Positions 19,901 to 32,429 are shown, numbered from the stretch's first letter. The stretch is DNA of 64,000 bases from Blasia pusilla (GCA_050084515.1 CM114273.1:3038001-3102000); one strand, 5' to 3'. Made by a program: numbers and translations. Notes: a model not told the origin generated them from the sequence alone.

Positions 19901-22254
19901 CCGGGTTTGTAATCACGGGTCGCCAGGCTTTGCGGAGTTATAGCTCCAAGGACCATAACTTATCCGTTCCTAAGATCGGCCGAATCTTAAGTTCGAGTTC
20001 CTAAGGCTAACAAGGGCACTACTAATCCTTGTTCAGTTGGATTGAATGAGTGGTGGCAGTTGTGGATGATTGTGGCTTGTGTATTCTCGGTAGCTGTGAG
20101 GTGTGCTCTCACAGCTGATCTTAAATTGGTGATCGGGGAAAGAAGTCAGGAGAGAAATTTCTGGCTACTTTCCCGTCGATCCCGCCTCAGGGTCTGCTTA
20201 ACGCTCATGGCACAGACGAACGAGAACTACACGTTACGTCATGGCGTTGCATTTCCGTCAGTCTGTCGAACACGGTGACGCCCCATTTCGGTGCCTCAAA
20301 CTCTTCACTACGGATCTTACGTCTAAAACATTCACGAAAATACGGGAATGTAAGGACGCGTGCACGAAAATATTCTTAGTTATTACCATAAATAAATAGG
20401 AATTGGAAGTCATCGATGATAGAATTCCGAACGGTTGCTTCCTGGTAACACACTTCCAATGTGCGGCTGCACAACACTGGAATGTTTCCGACTCTCCTTC
20501 CAATAGCGTGGACCGGAAGTGGAACAATTTGATGGAAAAACTCGACGCAAGGGAGATTTAAGGTAGGATAAAGCATGCATTCATCGGAATCGGCCGCGTG
20601 GCTCTATGGTTACCTCGATGGGTTCGCCTGTTACCAAATAAACTGCTTTAGCTTTGTCCTTGTAGGCTCCACTATTGCCGAGCTTTCCATGACTGAATCC
20701 TTTGGGATATTTGATAGTAAGTTCAAATCCATCGATCACTTGAAATTTCAGACTTGAGTTCTGGAATCACTTGCTGGACTGGTCCGTCTGAAACTCGATG
20801 CTCCCACCATTTGCTGATCCGAGATGAAATCTCATTCATGTGATGTTTGATTTTCAAACTGAAAGGACTTTCGGTTTGGGAAACAGGAAGATTACGAAAT
20901 TGAAGGCGATGTCATCACAAAATTGGAGGTCATGTCATCATAGGAGTCTGCAGGCATGGCTACTACTACCGCTAGGCACTTTAATTGATGTACTTTATTC
21001 CAGGTGCATTGTCTTGAATCAACCTGAAAATCTTCACGCGTAGGTCGAGTTCGAAGACTTAGTGGAGCACATGGTTACCTCAGCAACTCCGCAACTTGTT
21101 TCTGTGCTGATTGACTTCGAGCCAGAACGATTAAAGGTGATTCCACAAGGGTTCCGACGTATCAATACTCGACAACCTGCGAAGTGCGATTTGGCTTTGA
21201 CGACTTCGGAGTCGCATGTATTTTATGACCTTACCCCGGTCAGTAGGGTAAGACACACACTGCACTACTCAGCTGCCGTACTCACATTAACCCATTGGAT
21301 TCCCTAAATTTTCATGACATTGTCATGAAAATTGAGACAATCTCTTAGTTCGTCAAGAATTTTCCTAAAATTCCAGATTGACCTAGACTCTGTAGCGTGT
21401 ACTGTTTGGAACTTTCATATACTTCAGACCCGGCCCTGCAATCTTAGAAAGTGTTCGGTGCGCAGTGTCGTTACTGCCACTACATAGGAACCATGTTGGG
21501 TTGAACGGTGGTAGACTGCTGGTGCAACAAGGAGAAGTCGTTATTGCTGACCGGCTGATTCCTAGCCGGCAGGGATGTAGGCTCGCAATCATCGGAGTTA
21601 AATCGACATTCCTGCATAAGTTTGGAGATTGAGGAGTAAACGTTAGGCTCTTGAGCAGAACTATCTGCAGTTTGGACAAGGTTATGGACACGAAATTCAA
21701 TCCACTTTACACCTGGTATGAGACCGGTGATTAAAAATTCAGCTCCGTTTCGAGGGAGTAGCACTTGCAATCGAGAATTTATGAAATGATGACGTTTTGA
21801 GTTCCCACTAAGTTCACATCAGCCTCGAGAATGATTACAGTTCGTCAAGAAATTTCCCAAACTTACAGATCGACCTTGACTATCCCTAGCATGGTCGAAA
21901 CTTTCGTATCTTCCAGACTGGGCCCTGGAATCTTTGAATGTGGGTCGGTGCACAGTGTCGTTACCGATAACTACCCATCTCTTGTCGCATTGAAGCAACA
22001 TCCAAATCTGATAGATCGGTCTTTCGGATGATGTTTTGAGGACGAGAATCCCGTGACCCTTGGGAAAAACTGATATCATTTTTTCCTAAAGTATGTGAGA
22101 AAGTATACCGTGACATATAATGATAGGAGCGATTCTGACATGGCAGTGTCTCTAAGAACTCTATGGTATTTCAGGTCAGGCGTATAAATACGGGGCGGAG
22201 CATACGAGCACGGGGCGAGCGAAAGTGGGCCTGTATGCACGGGACTGGGGTGGA
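19901..22254. other. Long non-coding stretch with internal duplication
   Basis: No gene is supported. About 21330-21500 and 21830-21985 are diverged direct copies about 495 bp apart (landmarks AGTTCGTCAAGAA, GTGCACAGTGTCGTTAC). About 21055-21180 is a frame-broken copy of the small-ORF block at 16710-16850. A 27-bp perfect palindrome lies at 21307-21333. Confidence 0.5.
21307..21333. repeat. Perfect 27-bp palindrome
   Basis: Arms of 13 bp (AATTTTCATGACA and its complement) meet around one central base. Confidence 0.95.
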
Positions 22255-22323
22255 AATTATTCGGAGACTAGTTAGTGCCCGGACCCATGCACGGTACCGG
22301 CACTAACTAGTTTCCGAATAATT
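22255..22323. repeat. 25-bp foldback, 19-bp loop
   Basis: Arms 22255-22279 and 22299-22323 are reverse complements with one mismatch in 25. The loop contains further partial pairing (CGG/CCG). A G-rich stretch with repeated ACGGGGCG motifs lies just upstream (22190-22220). Confidence 0.9.
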
Positions 22324-22398
22324 GTACTTAAAAAGAACGAAAGTAGACATTCTATTCTATGATACAGAACTAGCGTGGGTCCAGCTATTCGACGTATG

Positions 22399-22430
22399 CG
22401 ATTTAGGGTTCACTCGATTTAGGGTTCACT
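22399..22430. repeat. 2 x 16-bp tandem repeat containing TTTAGGG
   Basis: CGATTTAGGGTTCACT occurs twice head to tail. Each unit includes one plant telomere-like heptamer. Confidence 0.9.
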
Positions 22431-22582
22431 TGGAAAGGATAGAGTCCCAATCTGACGTTCCGATAATTTGTACGGAAATTCTACATTTCAGAAAGAGAGG
22501 AATTCATGAGAACTAGTCAAAAAAGAAAGAGGGAAATTGGGATTAGCGGAAAGAAAAAGGAAAGAACAATGTCGGACCTGAG

Positions 22583-22626
22583 AAGATAAGAATTCATTTG
22601 GTTGAAGATAAGAATTCATTTGGTTG
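22583..22626. repeat. 2 x 22-bp perfect tandem repeat
   Basis: The unit beginning AAGATAAGAATTCATTTGG is repeated twice without a mismatch. Confidence 0.95.
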
Positions 22627-22786
22627 CCTCGACTTTTCTTCTAGAAGTGTATATGAGAATTAGTCAATAAAGAATGAGGGAAATTGGGATTAGAGGGAGT
22701 CTCCCAATCAACTATAGTCAAATCAAAAAACAATAGTTTTCCAATGTTGCTATTCACAAATCAGGTGATATGACAAAGTTAAAGTT

Positions 22787-25720
22787 TTGGGAAATACTGC
22801 ATCTACAAACGAGGAGAAGGTTGTTGTTAAGGAACGGAAAGTGGAACATGATGACCTCCAAAGGTCTCAAGGGAGTTCATATTATACTTGGCGAGCAAAG
22901 TCCGTGTGCCATCTCCAATCTTATCGTTGCCTAATCCATGACAAAATGAAAAGTTTTAGAACACGTTTGCCAAGAGCGTGGCAAAAAATAAATAAAGTTA
23001 GCTTTGACTCAACCGTTTACAGTTAGTACAAGTAAATATTATGGAATAACACTCCATTATACTAGAAAATGGTTTAGGGCACAAGTGACAGTTAGCAAGT
23101 TTGTAGGGCTATCTTGATCCGTTTCACCAAATGGAAATTAAGTTCCCATTTTTAATCCAGACCCAAAATTGTTTCCTAAGGAGAAAAAGATCGGTCTATG
23201 TCTCATCCATTTATCAGAATTGAAGTTCTCATAGGGCATTACATTTCTTATATTTCTTGCCTAATGGAACTTACAGACCCATGTGGTACTTGGCGCACGT
23301 ACCTAGTTTGAAGAAACAGTACCAATTATACAGGTATGTGAATATCAATTTGAATTAATTTTTACTCACTCTCTTGATTCATGGGCATGGACTCTCTTCA
23401 ATTGCTCAATTTGACATAGTAGTCTACAAGCAAGGATCTAATTGGACAATTGGATCATTGGCAAAGTTGTTTCAGAGTTTGGAAAACCCCCGCGATACAA
23501 TACAAGAATTCTTGGACAAATGGACAACTGTGGAAAAGATAACAAAAGTATTTACGACATGGCATATTTGGCCCTTCTTGTTCACACGGAGGTATTCGAA
23601 GAGATTCACTTGGCTTTTCTCATCCCCGGGCACACTCACAAAGATGGTGCTGCTATGTTTAGCAAGTTCCTCGGGAACTTTGCGGCGACACAATGCATAC
23701 ACCTTGAAAGATCTTACGACACAGGTTTTTAACTCCATCTGACCAAATCCAGCACCACAAGTGGTTCAGGACATTTTCGACTTAAAGGAGTATTTGAAAG
23801 GTTTCATTGGGCATAAGACAAAAAATCAGTGGTATGGATTGTAGAAGCCAGTCAATTCTCTTTTACTAGATCTCTGAATGGTATGCCCATCACGCATTAC
23901 AAGATGTATGGTTCCGATAAAGATTGTGTCGCGATCCTTATAACCAAACAAGCGCCAAGCCGAACATCCAAACTCTAGCGAGCTCACGCTAGGATGGTTT
24001 GCGCTTTGGGAGTTAAGGAAACATAAGGGCGAGATGCAAGCAAGGCGAGCGTTTCGAGTGTTCGTGTGTTGTGGTCTTGATCAGGAAACTGGAACCAAAC
24101 GCGGTACTCAGACTTGAGAGAAGTCAAGTCTTGGACGAGACGCCACAAAGGGATGAAAACCGGACTTGAGACTCGGGCATCATTTCGGGGTTTTCAATTT
24201 TACTTTTGACTATAACTTTGAGTCCTAAGAAGAGTTTGGGACAAATAAGGTAGCATTGGAAAGCTTATGTCAAGACGGTTCCAACGCACTAAATACCTTT
24301 GCAAACGCCTAGGCAAAGGTTCAGATATGGGCCAAAACCGACTATAAGAGGAGTCGGGTTGAGGGCCAGAAAGAGGGGCCACGTGGTCTTTCCTAAAGGT
24401 AGGGGGACCCCGGAGTTTCCCTGAAGTACTAGTAAGGGAGAAGGTCTCCAAGAGTGTTTGGGACTCGAACCCCACTTTGGGCGCCGTGGGGCGACCCAAG
24501 GGCACGGAACGGATCGTGAGTTTGGTGTTGGGCTTCAACCCCAAACCAAGTTCAATAGAGGGATTTAGGAGATCCCTATTGGATTCCAACTTGCGACTCA
24601 TATTTTTGAGTCTTGGTAAGGGGTTCATGCGAGGTCCATTGGACAGTTAGGACCGTTAGGCACGCAAAGGTTGTTTCATGTGCCTGGACTAATCAGAAAG
24701 TTTGTCCCAAGTCTCGGAAGGCTTGCCCATGTTGGGAACCTAGGAATGATGGAAGGTTGAGCTTGATGAGATGCCGAGTTGAGGACTCGATGGATTGGAA
24801 GGCCGCTTGACCCAAAGCCAGACTAACAGGAGTGTGTTTCGGTGCAGGTTGGCGATGAGAGTGTGTCCTATTGAACGTATGCTTCCACAACACTAAGATT
24901 GACATTTAAGGAGAGTAGACCCATGAAAAAGTGGTTGCCGAATAAGCGTGATTATGAGGTGTTTTTACGTCATGAAATTACTAGACATCCTCTTATCCCT
25001 ACTCGTAATCCAACGCGCTTACTGCCCACACCCTTGAAGGCATTTTCCGATGAGAAGAAAGGTGTATCTCAGTACATTGAGGACTTTGATAAGGTGGGAA
25101 CCAAGTCTTCTAGAGGCACAAAGACGGAGTTCCAACAACTAGCACGGTAGTGGAGGAAGACGATCGAGGAATTGGATCAATTTTTTCCTCATGGAAACCC
25201 TGAGGACAAGGTTCAAAACTTGCGATTAAATCACAAAACAATAGCAAATAAAGATTCTTCTACCAATAATAAGACCTCTTTGATAGCCCATGACATTGCT
25301 TTATCGTTCTCTGAGATATTGGAAGATTTTCTTAACCAAATAGAACACTCACGTTCCTATTATCTTTAGAAGTGGAATTCCTCCAAATCGAGATCATTAT
25401 TGTGGGCCCACTAGATTCAAGCCCAGAGTTGATATGTTATCAATGGAGGAAGCAGAAGTTGCATTGGTAGATTTTAATGTTGGAGACTTTGTCATAATTA
25501 GACCAGGACAGGAAAGAAACAAATATCTCATATGGATGAGACAAGCTCTAGTTGGAATTGATGAAGATACAAATTTCAAAATTCAGTATTGGTGGCCATT
25601 GAATACATTTGGAAGAGGGAACATAGCCCCTAGTAGGAGATATCAAAATTGGGATGTAAAAAAATGGGAGAAGAATAGTAGTGAAAACCAATGTTATGTC
25701 CACGTGACTCGGTTATAGCA
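22787..25720 (+). pseudogene. DUF7869-like gene relic, split by a solo LTR
   Basis: Pieces in changing frames give the order seen in DUF7869-type proteins. They include CLIHDKMKSFRTRLPR (about 22925-22975), LIHGHGLSSIAQFD (23376-23415) and a core with QMDNCGKDNKS and FLIPGHTHKDGAAMFSKF (23510-23670). They continue with AYTLKDLTTQVFNS and PQVVQDIFDLKEYLKGF (23690-23815) and then GMPITHYKMYGSDKD up to the LTR at 23927. The protein resumes after it with WLPNKRDYEVF (from 24931), and a C-terminal part continues to 25720 with VGDFVIIRPGQ. Proteins with this D-N-x-x-x-x-N and GHTH pattern are common in transposon-rich eukaryotic genomes; their function is not established. Frameshifts, stops and the LTR make it a pseudogene. 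Confidence 0.6.
23927..24928 (+). repeat. Solo gypsy LTR (about 1 kb)
   Basis: It begins TGTCGCGATCC and follows the LTRs at 2324-3301 and 60360-61351 in opposite orientation through to GTATGCTTCCACAACAC and a degraded end near 24928. No internal gypsy sequence accompanies it, which is the footprint of LTR-LTR recombination. It interrupts the DUF7869-like frame between YGSDKD and WLP. The flanks GATTG and AAGTG may be a decayed 5-bp target duplication. Confidence 0.85.
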
Positions 25721-26196
25721 TCTTTTGCTTATTCAGCATATGCAATAGAAGGTGGACTAATGAGTATTCCCATTGACGTGGCTAATTTTATATTTTATAA
25801 AGTCTAGAATAAATTTTGGCACTAACCTAGTACTAGAAGATAGAGATGACTAGTGACAACAACACAATTACTGTAAGCCTTTGTTACAATTAAATGTAAT
25901 GTAATTAAGAGTCATCACTTGATTTTATAAAGATTCTTTCCATTTCTACATATGGCATCTGATTAGGATTATTGAATAAAATAGTTTTGTAAAAGCTTTC
26001 ACAATTGGAATCGGATTCCATGTTCTTCCCGTTTTAAATTTTATTGTTTAGTATTGGGTTCCAACTTCCACCATGTAGTTTAATTCATCTATTTGGACTT
26101 TAGAGGAAACTAGGTTTCTCTAAGTAAGACTACACTCTATATCATAGTAATTCCCAAAATCAATTGGTTTACAAACTTGAAGAGATCATTTATCTT
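25721..26196. other. AT-rich non-coding sequence
   Basis: No gene, repeat or RNA is recognised. Confidence 0.5.
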
Positions 26197-27081
26197 GAAC
26201 CCTAAACCCTTCAAACGGTAATCCCTAAGGGATAAGTAAGCCTAAAGCCTACAGCCTAAATACTATGTCCTAGCCAAGAAATTATACAGCCCTTTCTTGA
26301 AGCCTAGACAGGAAAAAATATACCCTAAACCCTAAAACATAAGCCATAAATCACAAACCCAAAGCCAAAAGCCCTAATCTTAAGCTATAAATCCTAAATC
26401 CTAGCCTAGAAACCCAAAATCCTAATCCCTAATCCCTAAGCCAAAAACTCTAAACACTACGCCAAAAACCCTAAACCTTAACCCTGAAGAAAAAAACCTA
26501 AACCTAAAGCCAAACACCCTAAGCAATAAGCCTTAAACCCTAAGCAAAAAACCCTAAATCCTAACCCCTAAGCCAAAAATCCTGCAACCTAAGACAAAAC
26601 CCCTAAACCCTAACCCTTAAGCAAAAACCCCCAAACCCTAGGCCAACAACATTGTACCCTAACCCATAAACCAAAAACCCTAAATCCTACGCAAAAAAAC
26701 CCTAAAACCTAAGCCAAACATCCTTAATGTTAGAACCTGAGCAATAAACCTTAAAACTTAAGCCCTAAACCCTAAACCCTAAGTCAAAAATCCTAAACCC
26801 TAAGCAAAAAACCCTAAACCATAAGCCAAACAGCCAAAACCCTAGAACCTAAGCAACAAACCCTAAATCCTAAACCCTAGGCCAAAAACCCTAAGCCCTC
26901 AGCAAAAGGCCATAAACCCTAAGCCAAACACCATAAACCCTAGAACCAAAGCAATAAATCCTAAACCCTAAACTCTAAGCCGGAAACCCTAAACCCTACA
27001 ATGTAAGCCAAAAACCTTAAACCTTGAACCCTAGGCCCTAAGCCTTCAGTCATAAACCTTAAACCCTAAACCATAAACATG
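26197..27081. repeat. Degenerate telomere-like (CCCTAAA) block
   Basis: About 885 bp is composed of CCCTAAA heptamers and near variants interleaved with a recurrent AAGCCAAAAA element, all in the same orientation. The plant telomere repeat is TTTAGGG, whose complement is seen here. The strong degeneration and the added element indicate an old interstitial array or a derived satellite, not a chromosome end. Confidence 0.85.
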
Positions 27082-28640
27082 GTTGACATAGAAGGTAAAA
27101 CCAAAGTTGTGCTCCCATTACACTTTATCCTAGTGTAATAATAATCATATTAGAACAAAACCGGGTTTTCTAAAACACCACATTTGTCAAAATTGGTGTT
27201 AAAATTGGAAGATTTTCTACATTAGTTTCTTAAGGGAGATAACATAAATTTGTATGGTACTCAAAGAACTATTGACTTAAGTTTTTTATGATTGAAATAG
27301 ATCTTCTAAACCAACTTCCTTTCAATGGTACCTCTAATATATTATTTTGATTTCTCTTACGTCACGCTCATGTGAAAGAGAAAGAACAAATCATATCTTT
27401 ACATTGCAATGTAACTTTAATGCCATATGTTAGACTTTAAAACTTCTCGCATGTGAGGAAAATATTTATATTATAAAATTAAAACTTCACCACAAAAACT
27501 CTCTGACGATTTATTATTTTTTGACAAGATAAGCATGTTTATTACTTCTAAACTAATATAGTCGATGCTCTTACGATCCATATGTTAATGATGTGTAATT
27601 TAAATTACTCATTATTTTTGAATAATTGATTGATCCTAAAATTAACCGGAATGATCAAAGGATGTGTGGTGCAAATAGATTGGCTAAAAGTGCCAAACTT
27701 CAAAAGGAGAAAGTTTTCAAAATAAGAGGTGCTAGAGTCTCCCATAATAATAAAGATGATGATTTATGAGCAATTCAATTAAAAGATGATTTTTAACTTG
27801 AGAATATTTTGCTTGTATGTTTTTCAAGAGATTTTGAAGTAGACATAGAATAAATTCATTCTAAGTCTTTAAATATGGTTTAAAATAGTGTATGTAATTT
27901 ACTAGTAAGGTGCCCCTACAATGCAAAGGAAGTGAAAAAGTATTTGAAGAATTAGTGTAGAGTCCATGAAGGGAAGAGATTAATGATGCTACATATAAAT
28001 TAAAATGTTTTTTTCTTATTGCCCGTAGCATGTGAAACATTTTCTTGCTACCCAGTTGCCACGTATCAAGCAGAGAGGTCTTTACAAATCAAGAAGACAT
28101 TCTCCCATAATAATATAGATATTCAAAGTGTTAGGGAGAGAGAGTTATTTCCTATTATGAAATAAACTTAGAAATAACATTCTTTCACAATAACTACTCA
28201 ATGATGTTTGTGCAATCAAAGGGTTTGAAATAATGGGTAATTTACATTACCCATCATTACCACTTAACTAACCTTATGGTAACCATAAGGTTTGTGGGGA
28301 CACTTGGCTTGCTTGGCCTGCTTGTTGATCCAAATTGCCGTGTGTTGATGTATCTTAAAAGCACCATAAGATGGGTGTCTCTAAGAATAATGTAGATAGT
28401 CAAATGAATTCAAAATCAAGCCTAGCAATCAAATTTTCTCCTCCACTTTGCTCCAAAAAAATCTTTCTATATTCTTTAATGTTGAAATTTAGAGTGAATA
28501 CTTGGAACCTTCGAGAATTTTCAATTACAACTCTATTATCGTAATCCAAAAAAGCACAACATAAATTTAAAAACATATTTGGTTTAAAGCCAATTTAAAA
28601 AAATATCAATTTTTTGTTAAATATCAATTTCAGTCCTTTT
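27082..28640. other. AT-rich non-coding sequence
   Basis: No supported gene is present apart from a possible transposase fragment at 28046-28165. Stops are dense in all frames. Confidence 0.5.
28046..28165 (+). pseudogene. Possible hAT-like C-terminal fragment
   Basis: A 39-codon stretch contains VATYQAERSLQIKK, which resembles the hAT dimerisation motif A-E-R-S-F-S-x-x-K. It lacks the following conserved serine and the rest of the domain. The match is short and could be chance. Confidence 0.25.
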
Positions 28641-28649
28641 CAAGGATAA

Positions 28650-28850
28650 ACCTAAAACCAAAAAGGTCTAAATCGGAAAATTTTGAATTCCCTTTCTATA
28701 TTACAAGAACAAGAGCTCAATTCCGAGGAGCTGAATATATCTACGTCCTCAGTATAACTTCCACTTCCGTGTTGAATGAACAACGACTTTCATCAGATTT
28801 GACAATGACCCACCTGTTCTCAAGTATTTGATGAACACAATTCTTTTCGT
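28650..28850 (+). repeat. Degenerate block matching 18020-18250
   Basis: It shares GGTCTAAATCGGAAAATTTT and TTCCGAGGAGCTGAATA in the same order and direction. Confidence 0.75.
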
Positions 28851-28902
28851 CTAGTATGAAGCTCATCACATGATTCTCCGAACAACTCGTAGATTCACTC
28901 TA

Positions 28903-29285
28903 TAAGGAGAGCGCTATGTTAGAAATTACGTATAGGAATCTATGAGCACATTTAAGAGAGAAGGAGGTCCAAAGATCCCAATAACTTTGGAAAACTCAAT
29001 CTTAAATGGAAAAAGAGAAGAATCCAAAGTTGAATCTTGAGAAGATGAACACATCGTTTCTTAGATTGAAAAGATTGCATCATTATGGAAATAGTTACAA
29101 ATAAAATTGTAGACATCCCTCCATCTCCTCCTCGATAGTCCTCCTCTTTCATGACTCTAAAGCAAAAGTAGCCAACCAAAGCAAAAGTAGTTGCACTTGT
29201 CTTTTGATTTCTCGCACCTGCAATACTAAAAAACATACCTAATTAGAGGAAATCTTCAATTTCTTTCCTTCTCAAACTTTTTCAA
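28903..29285 (-). repeat. Dispersed repeat, copy 2
   Basis: It matches 41560-41875 over its whole length in the same orientation, and 11494-11735 in reverse over about 240 bp. Landmarks are TCCAAAGATCCCAA, GACATCCCTCCATCTC and TAATTAGAGGAAATCTTCAA. Confidence 0.8.
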
Positions 29286-29865
29286 GCACAATGTTCTCAT
29301 CTCCACTCCAATTAGCATCTCGAGAACGTCCATCCTTTTAGCATCTTTTAAGATACGGGGAGGTAGGCTCAACAGCTTTCTTCAGGCCCCCTCTCTTTTG
29401 CGCTTTGCCAGCTACCCACTTTTTCAAGTTTTTATCTTCTTACTTTTTTTTTTTTTTTTTTAATCCTACCTTTTCCCCAAGGGGCACGGGATTGTAGTCC
29501 TTAAAACTTCATTAGGAGGATGGAAACCTTATCCATTGGAATGACCCATCTGTCCAATTTGCATGTTGGCTTCAATGGGATGAGGAATCAGCGGCTATCG
29601 GATTTTCCGTAGAACGCCTGTCCATTATCTTCGATCCACACTCAATTCAGGGAGGGTCGCACATTCCAAGGAAAGAGCTTACGCCAATTTCGCTGAAGAG
29701 TAAAGATGGATTCGTGGATCAAATATTTCCTGATCCGAGTTCTGTCAATACTTGACTGAATATTTCCTTGTGAGAGTTTGACTTGATTTCAAAACTCCAT
29801 AAAAGGGTAATTTTCCGTAAAATTTACTGTTACATGAAACGGCTTGAGAGTCACTAGTTGGTCTA
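29286..29865. other. Non-coding with an 18-T run
   Basis: A run of 18 T lies at 29444-29461 and could be the tail of a minus-strand retroposon, but no pol III boxes were found beside it. Otherwise nothing is recognised. Confidence 0.4.
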
Positions 29866-31230
29866 GTGAATAGTGAATGGCATGACTATCGTGTCTACAA
29901 ACACCTGAAAGGACCTGCCGTCATGGTCAAAGTCCTCGTAGAAAACCAGCGAAAAAGACGAAGCAGTAATATTGATAACCAGATACGTCGCGAAATCCAA
30001 AGTTCGAATCCAGCGTGTTCTTCGTCGACCAGAGCAGATGGAATCAGCGTCCTACTCAATCAAATTGCTCGCGACATCCAAAGTGGAAATCCAGCGTGTC
30101 TTGATCGACCACAACGTCCGTCTCTGTGATGCTTCAAAATTCAAATTACTCATCACAACAAAACATGAAGAAAGGTCAATTGCTGGCCAGGCTTATAAAA
30201 CACCATGCGGTGACCGAGGAATTCGAGTACGTACAGGATGCAGACCCCTGTCAGTTCATCTGGGTAAATTCTACTCTATTGGGCTCAATACGTCCGCTTC
30301 TGTCATTTAAGAATCGAGGGTCGTCCGTCACAATTGTAGCAGACACTTTTAGTAGGTTGATTCAAATCTTCAATCGCCCGTCGGGTCTTCTACTCTCCTT
30401 TTCCTTTCCCACCTATATCAGATCCATTTCTCCTTAGCTTCACAGGTTTCCTTGAATTCAACGTAGTTGCAAAGAAAAGATTGTCATATTGAGAGGTCGG
30501 GCAAGGGAAAGTGTTCTTCGAATAACCCTAAGTGAACGTCGAGAGAAAAGAAAATTTATCCACATTTCACCTGTTTCACACATGCAGAGATAAGTGGAAC
30601 AATCGTAACCTTTCGATAAATCGTAAAGTCGCGGAAGAAAATTACGGGGGACGACGATTTTTTGCGAACTGTTCAGAAGTCCAATCTGAACTGCATCCTT
30701 TTCCTGCACCCGAGAGTAATGACCATCGCTGGGCGAGCGCATCCGTGCGCAAGCATCTCGATCGATCAAATCGAGGTTGTGACGCGTTCACTACCGGATC
30801 CGGAAATCGAGTAGCTTTGAAGATTCGGACATCGTGCGGTGACTTAGAAGATTTCGAGATACTTGACCGTCACTAGTGTAAAACCTTGAATTTCGAGCTC
30901 ATTTTTCTGTAAAATTCTGCAACCTACGTAGGCTGCATGCATTTCTGAGAATCTTTAGGGAACAAGGAAACTTCTTTTGATTTTGATGTCTCAAATCATG
31001 GAAAACGACCACCGATCTGTCCGTCAGGGGCAAAACTGTACGGGCGGGTCAAGTCATGGATTTACAGTGTTAGTTGTATTTTGGGTGAAGTTTACTGTGA
31101 TCGCTTATTAATCTTCGCCAATTCAACCCTCCTTCTTGCCGTTTTGTCAACTCATAGATCTCTTCTTAAGGTCTTTCGAATTCAAATCCAAGCCTGCATG
31201 GTGTATGTCACAGTGGTGTTTTATCCTCTA
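29866..31230 (+). repeat. Block S, copy 1
   Basis: It is similar in the same direction to 33225-34010 and, for its second half, to 39140-39905. Landmarks are CGCGAAATCCAAAGTT, CCAGCGTG, CCGGATCC and TTCGCCAATTCAACC. It also shows an internal near-repeat in which the TCCAAAGT-x-x-x-ATCCAGCGTG motif occurs twice. Frames (87-112 codons) are not conserved with the other copies. Confidence 0.7.
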
Positions 31231-31705
31231 AGAGTGGTTTAATTTGGGGAGTACTCCCGGGTGCTTGTAAAGTCATATGCTAATCTTTGGATGGTAGACT
31301 ACAGACATGCTAGCGTTGAGGTTTAGGCAAATAGCTTCTCGCCAGAACCCGAAGAATCCAACTCCATTTCATCTGATAATGTCGTCGATGAACGTCGTAC
31401 ACTTTGCGAACTTCCTCCAGATTCACATACCGCTTTGGTTGGCAGGGGTAATGAATCATAGGAGTCGATTTGAATGGCTTTTAATATTACGTATCAAAAT
31501 GATCCGTAGTATTGAGTATGCTAATCATTTGCACCCTACCTACTCCTAATAGAGATGTTCAACTGGCGAACCCGGCTATGGATGTCCGATGCACGTCACG
31601 TATGTAAGGTTCAAACTTTGGTCGAGACTTTCGTGGGGTAAACTTTCAGCTCCACCCGGTTCCACCATGACGAACTCGAATCGGAATCAGGTTAAATGTC
31701 CAGGC
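31231..31705. other. Non-coding spacer
   Basis: Nothing is recognised. Short frames only. Confidence 0.4.
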
Positions 31706-32374
31706 CTACATTTCCTTCTTGAAAATTTCAACAGATTCTACAAGGAGGCATTTAAGTGTCTCCCCCTGAACCCGAGAAAGAAAAAACTCGAAAATTCTGC
31801 GCTTCGATTCCAAAGCGCTTTGCTTAACCGGTGCGCTTTCGAGTCGTGGTCCATTCTTGTTCTTTACACCAGACATTTCGATGCTCATTATTGGCAAGGA
31901 ATGGGGAACTCTAGTCTTAGATGTGAAACGTATTTGTACTATACTGGAGGGCAGCCTATGACGCTCATATGGACATTTAATGGAGGAAGCCATAAGGATG
32001 TCTTCTCTTTCTTCTAGTATTTCACTATCGTTCGGTGGGTACCTTGATGACTTGGTTCTTGCGGTGATTGACGTCAATGCATATATCGTTTCCAGCTCAA
32101 GGCGACCTTCAACTTCAAATACCTTGAGATGGACAACTTGGTTCTCCACTTCCTCTCCTTTCAGGCTTGGTACCACGAACAAGAGTACCGAATTACAATT
32201 GAAATTCTGCAAAGTTGGTAGAAAATTGGAATCATATAAGAAGGAACAAGCCCCAAACAATCTAGATTGGACTGGAGAGAGCTCCGGTCCCGAATCCACA
32301 ATGACTTGGCCTATTTCCGCTATAATTTCCAGATTTTCGAGACCTCTGCTGTTCCCTATTGATAGTATAATCAT
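31706..32374 (-). CDS. Hypothetical protein, 222 aa, unrecognised
   Basis: This is a fairly long ATG-initiated frame outside the duplicated blocks. No domain is recognised. It is acidic to neutral with mixed composition, an N-terminal moderately hydrophobic stretch and a C-terminal charged helix (LLVESVEIFKKEM), with no obvious signal peptide. An overlapping 145-codon frame on the other strand (31980-32417) is the likely shadow. With no homologue or transcript evidence the call is tentative. Confidence 0.3.
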   Translation of the reverse strand: MIILSIGNSRGLENLEIIAEIGQVIVDSGPELSPVQSRLFGACSFLYDSNFLPTLQNFNCNSVLLFVVPSLKGEEVENQVVHLKVFEVEGRLELETIYALTSITARTKSSRYPPNDSEILEEREDILMASSIKCPYERHRLPSSIVQIRFTSKTRVPHSLPIMSIEMSGVKNKNGPRLESAPVKQSALESKRRIFEFFLSRVQGETLKCLLVESVEIFKKEM

Positions 32375-32429
32375 TCGGATGCGTGAAATTTTTCATTTAC
32401 CCTTACAGATCAAATAATTTTCAAGGCCA

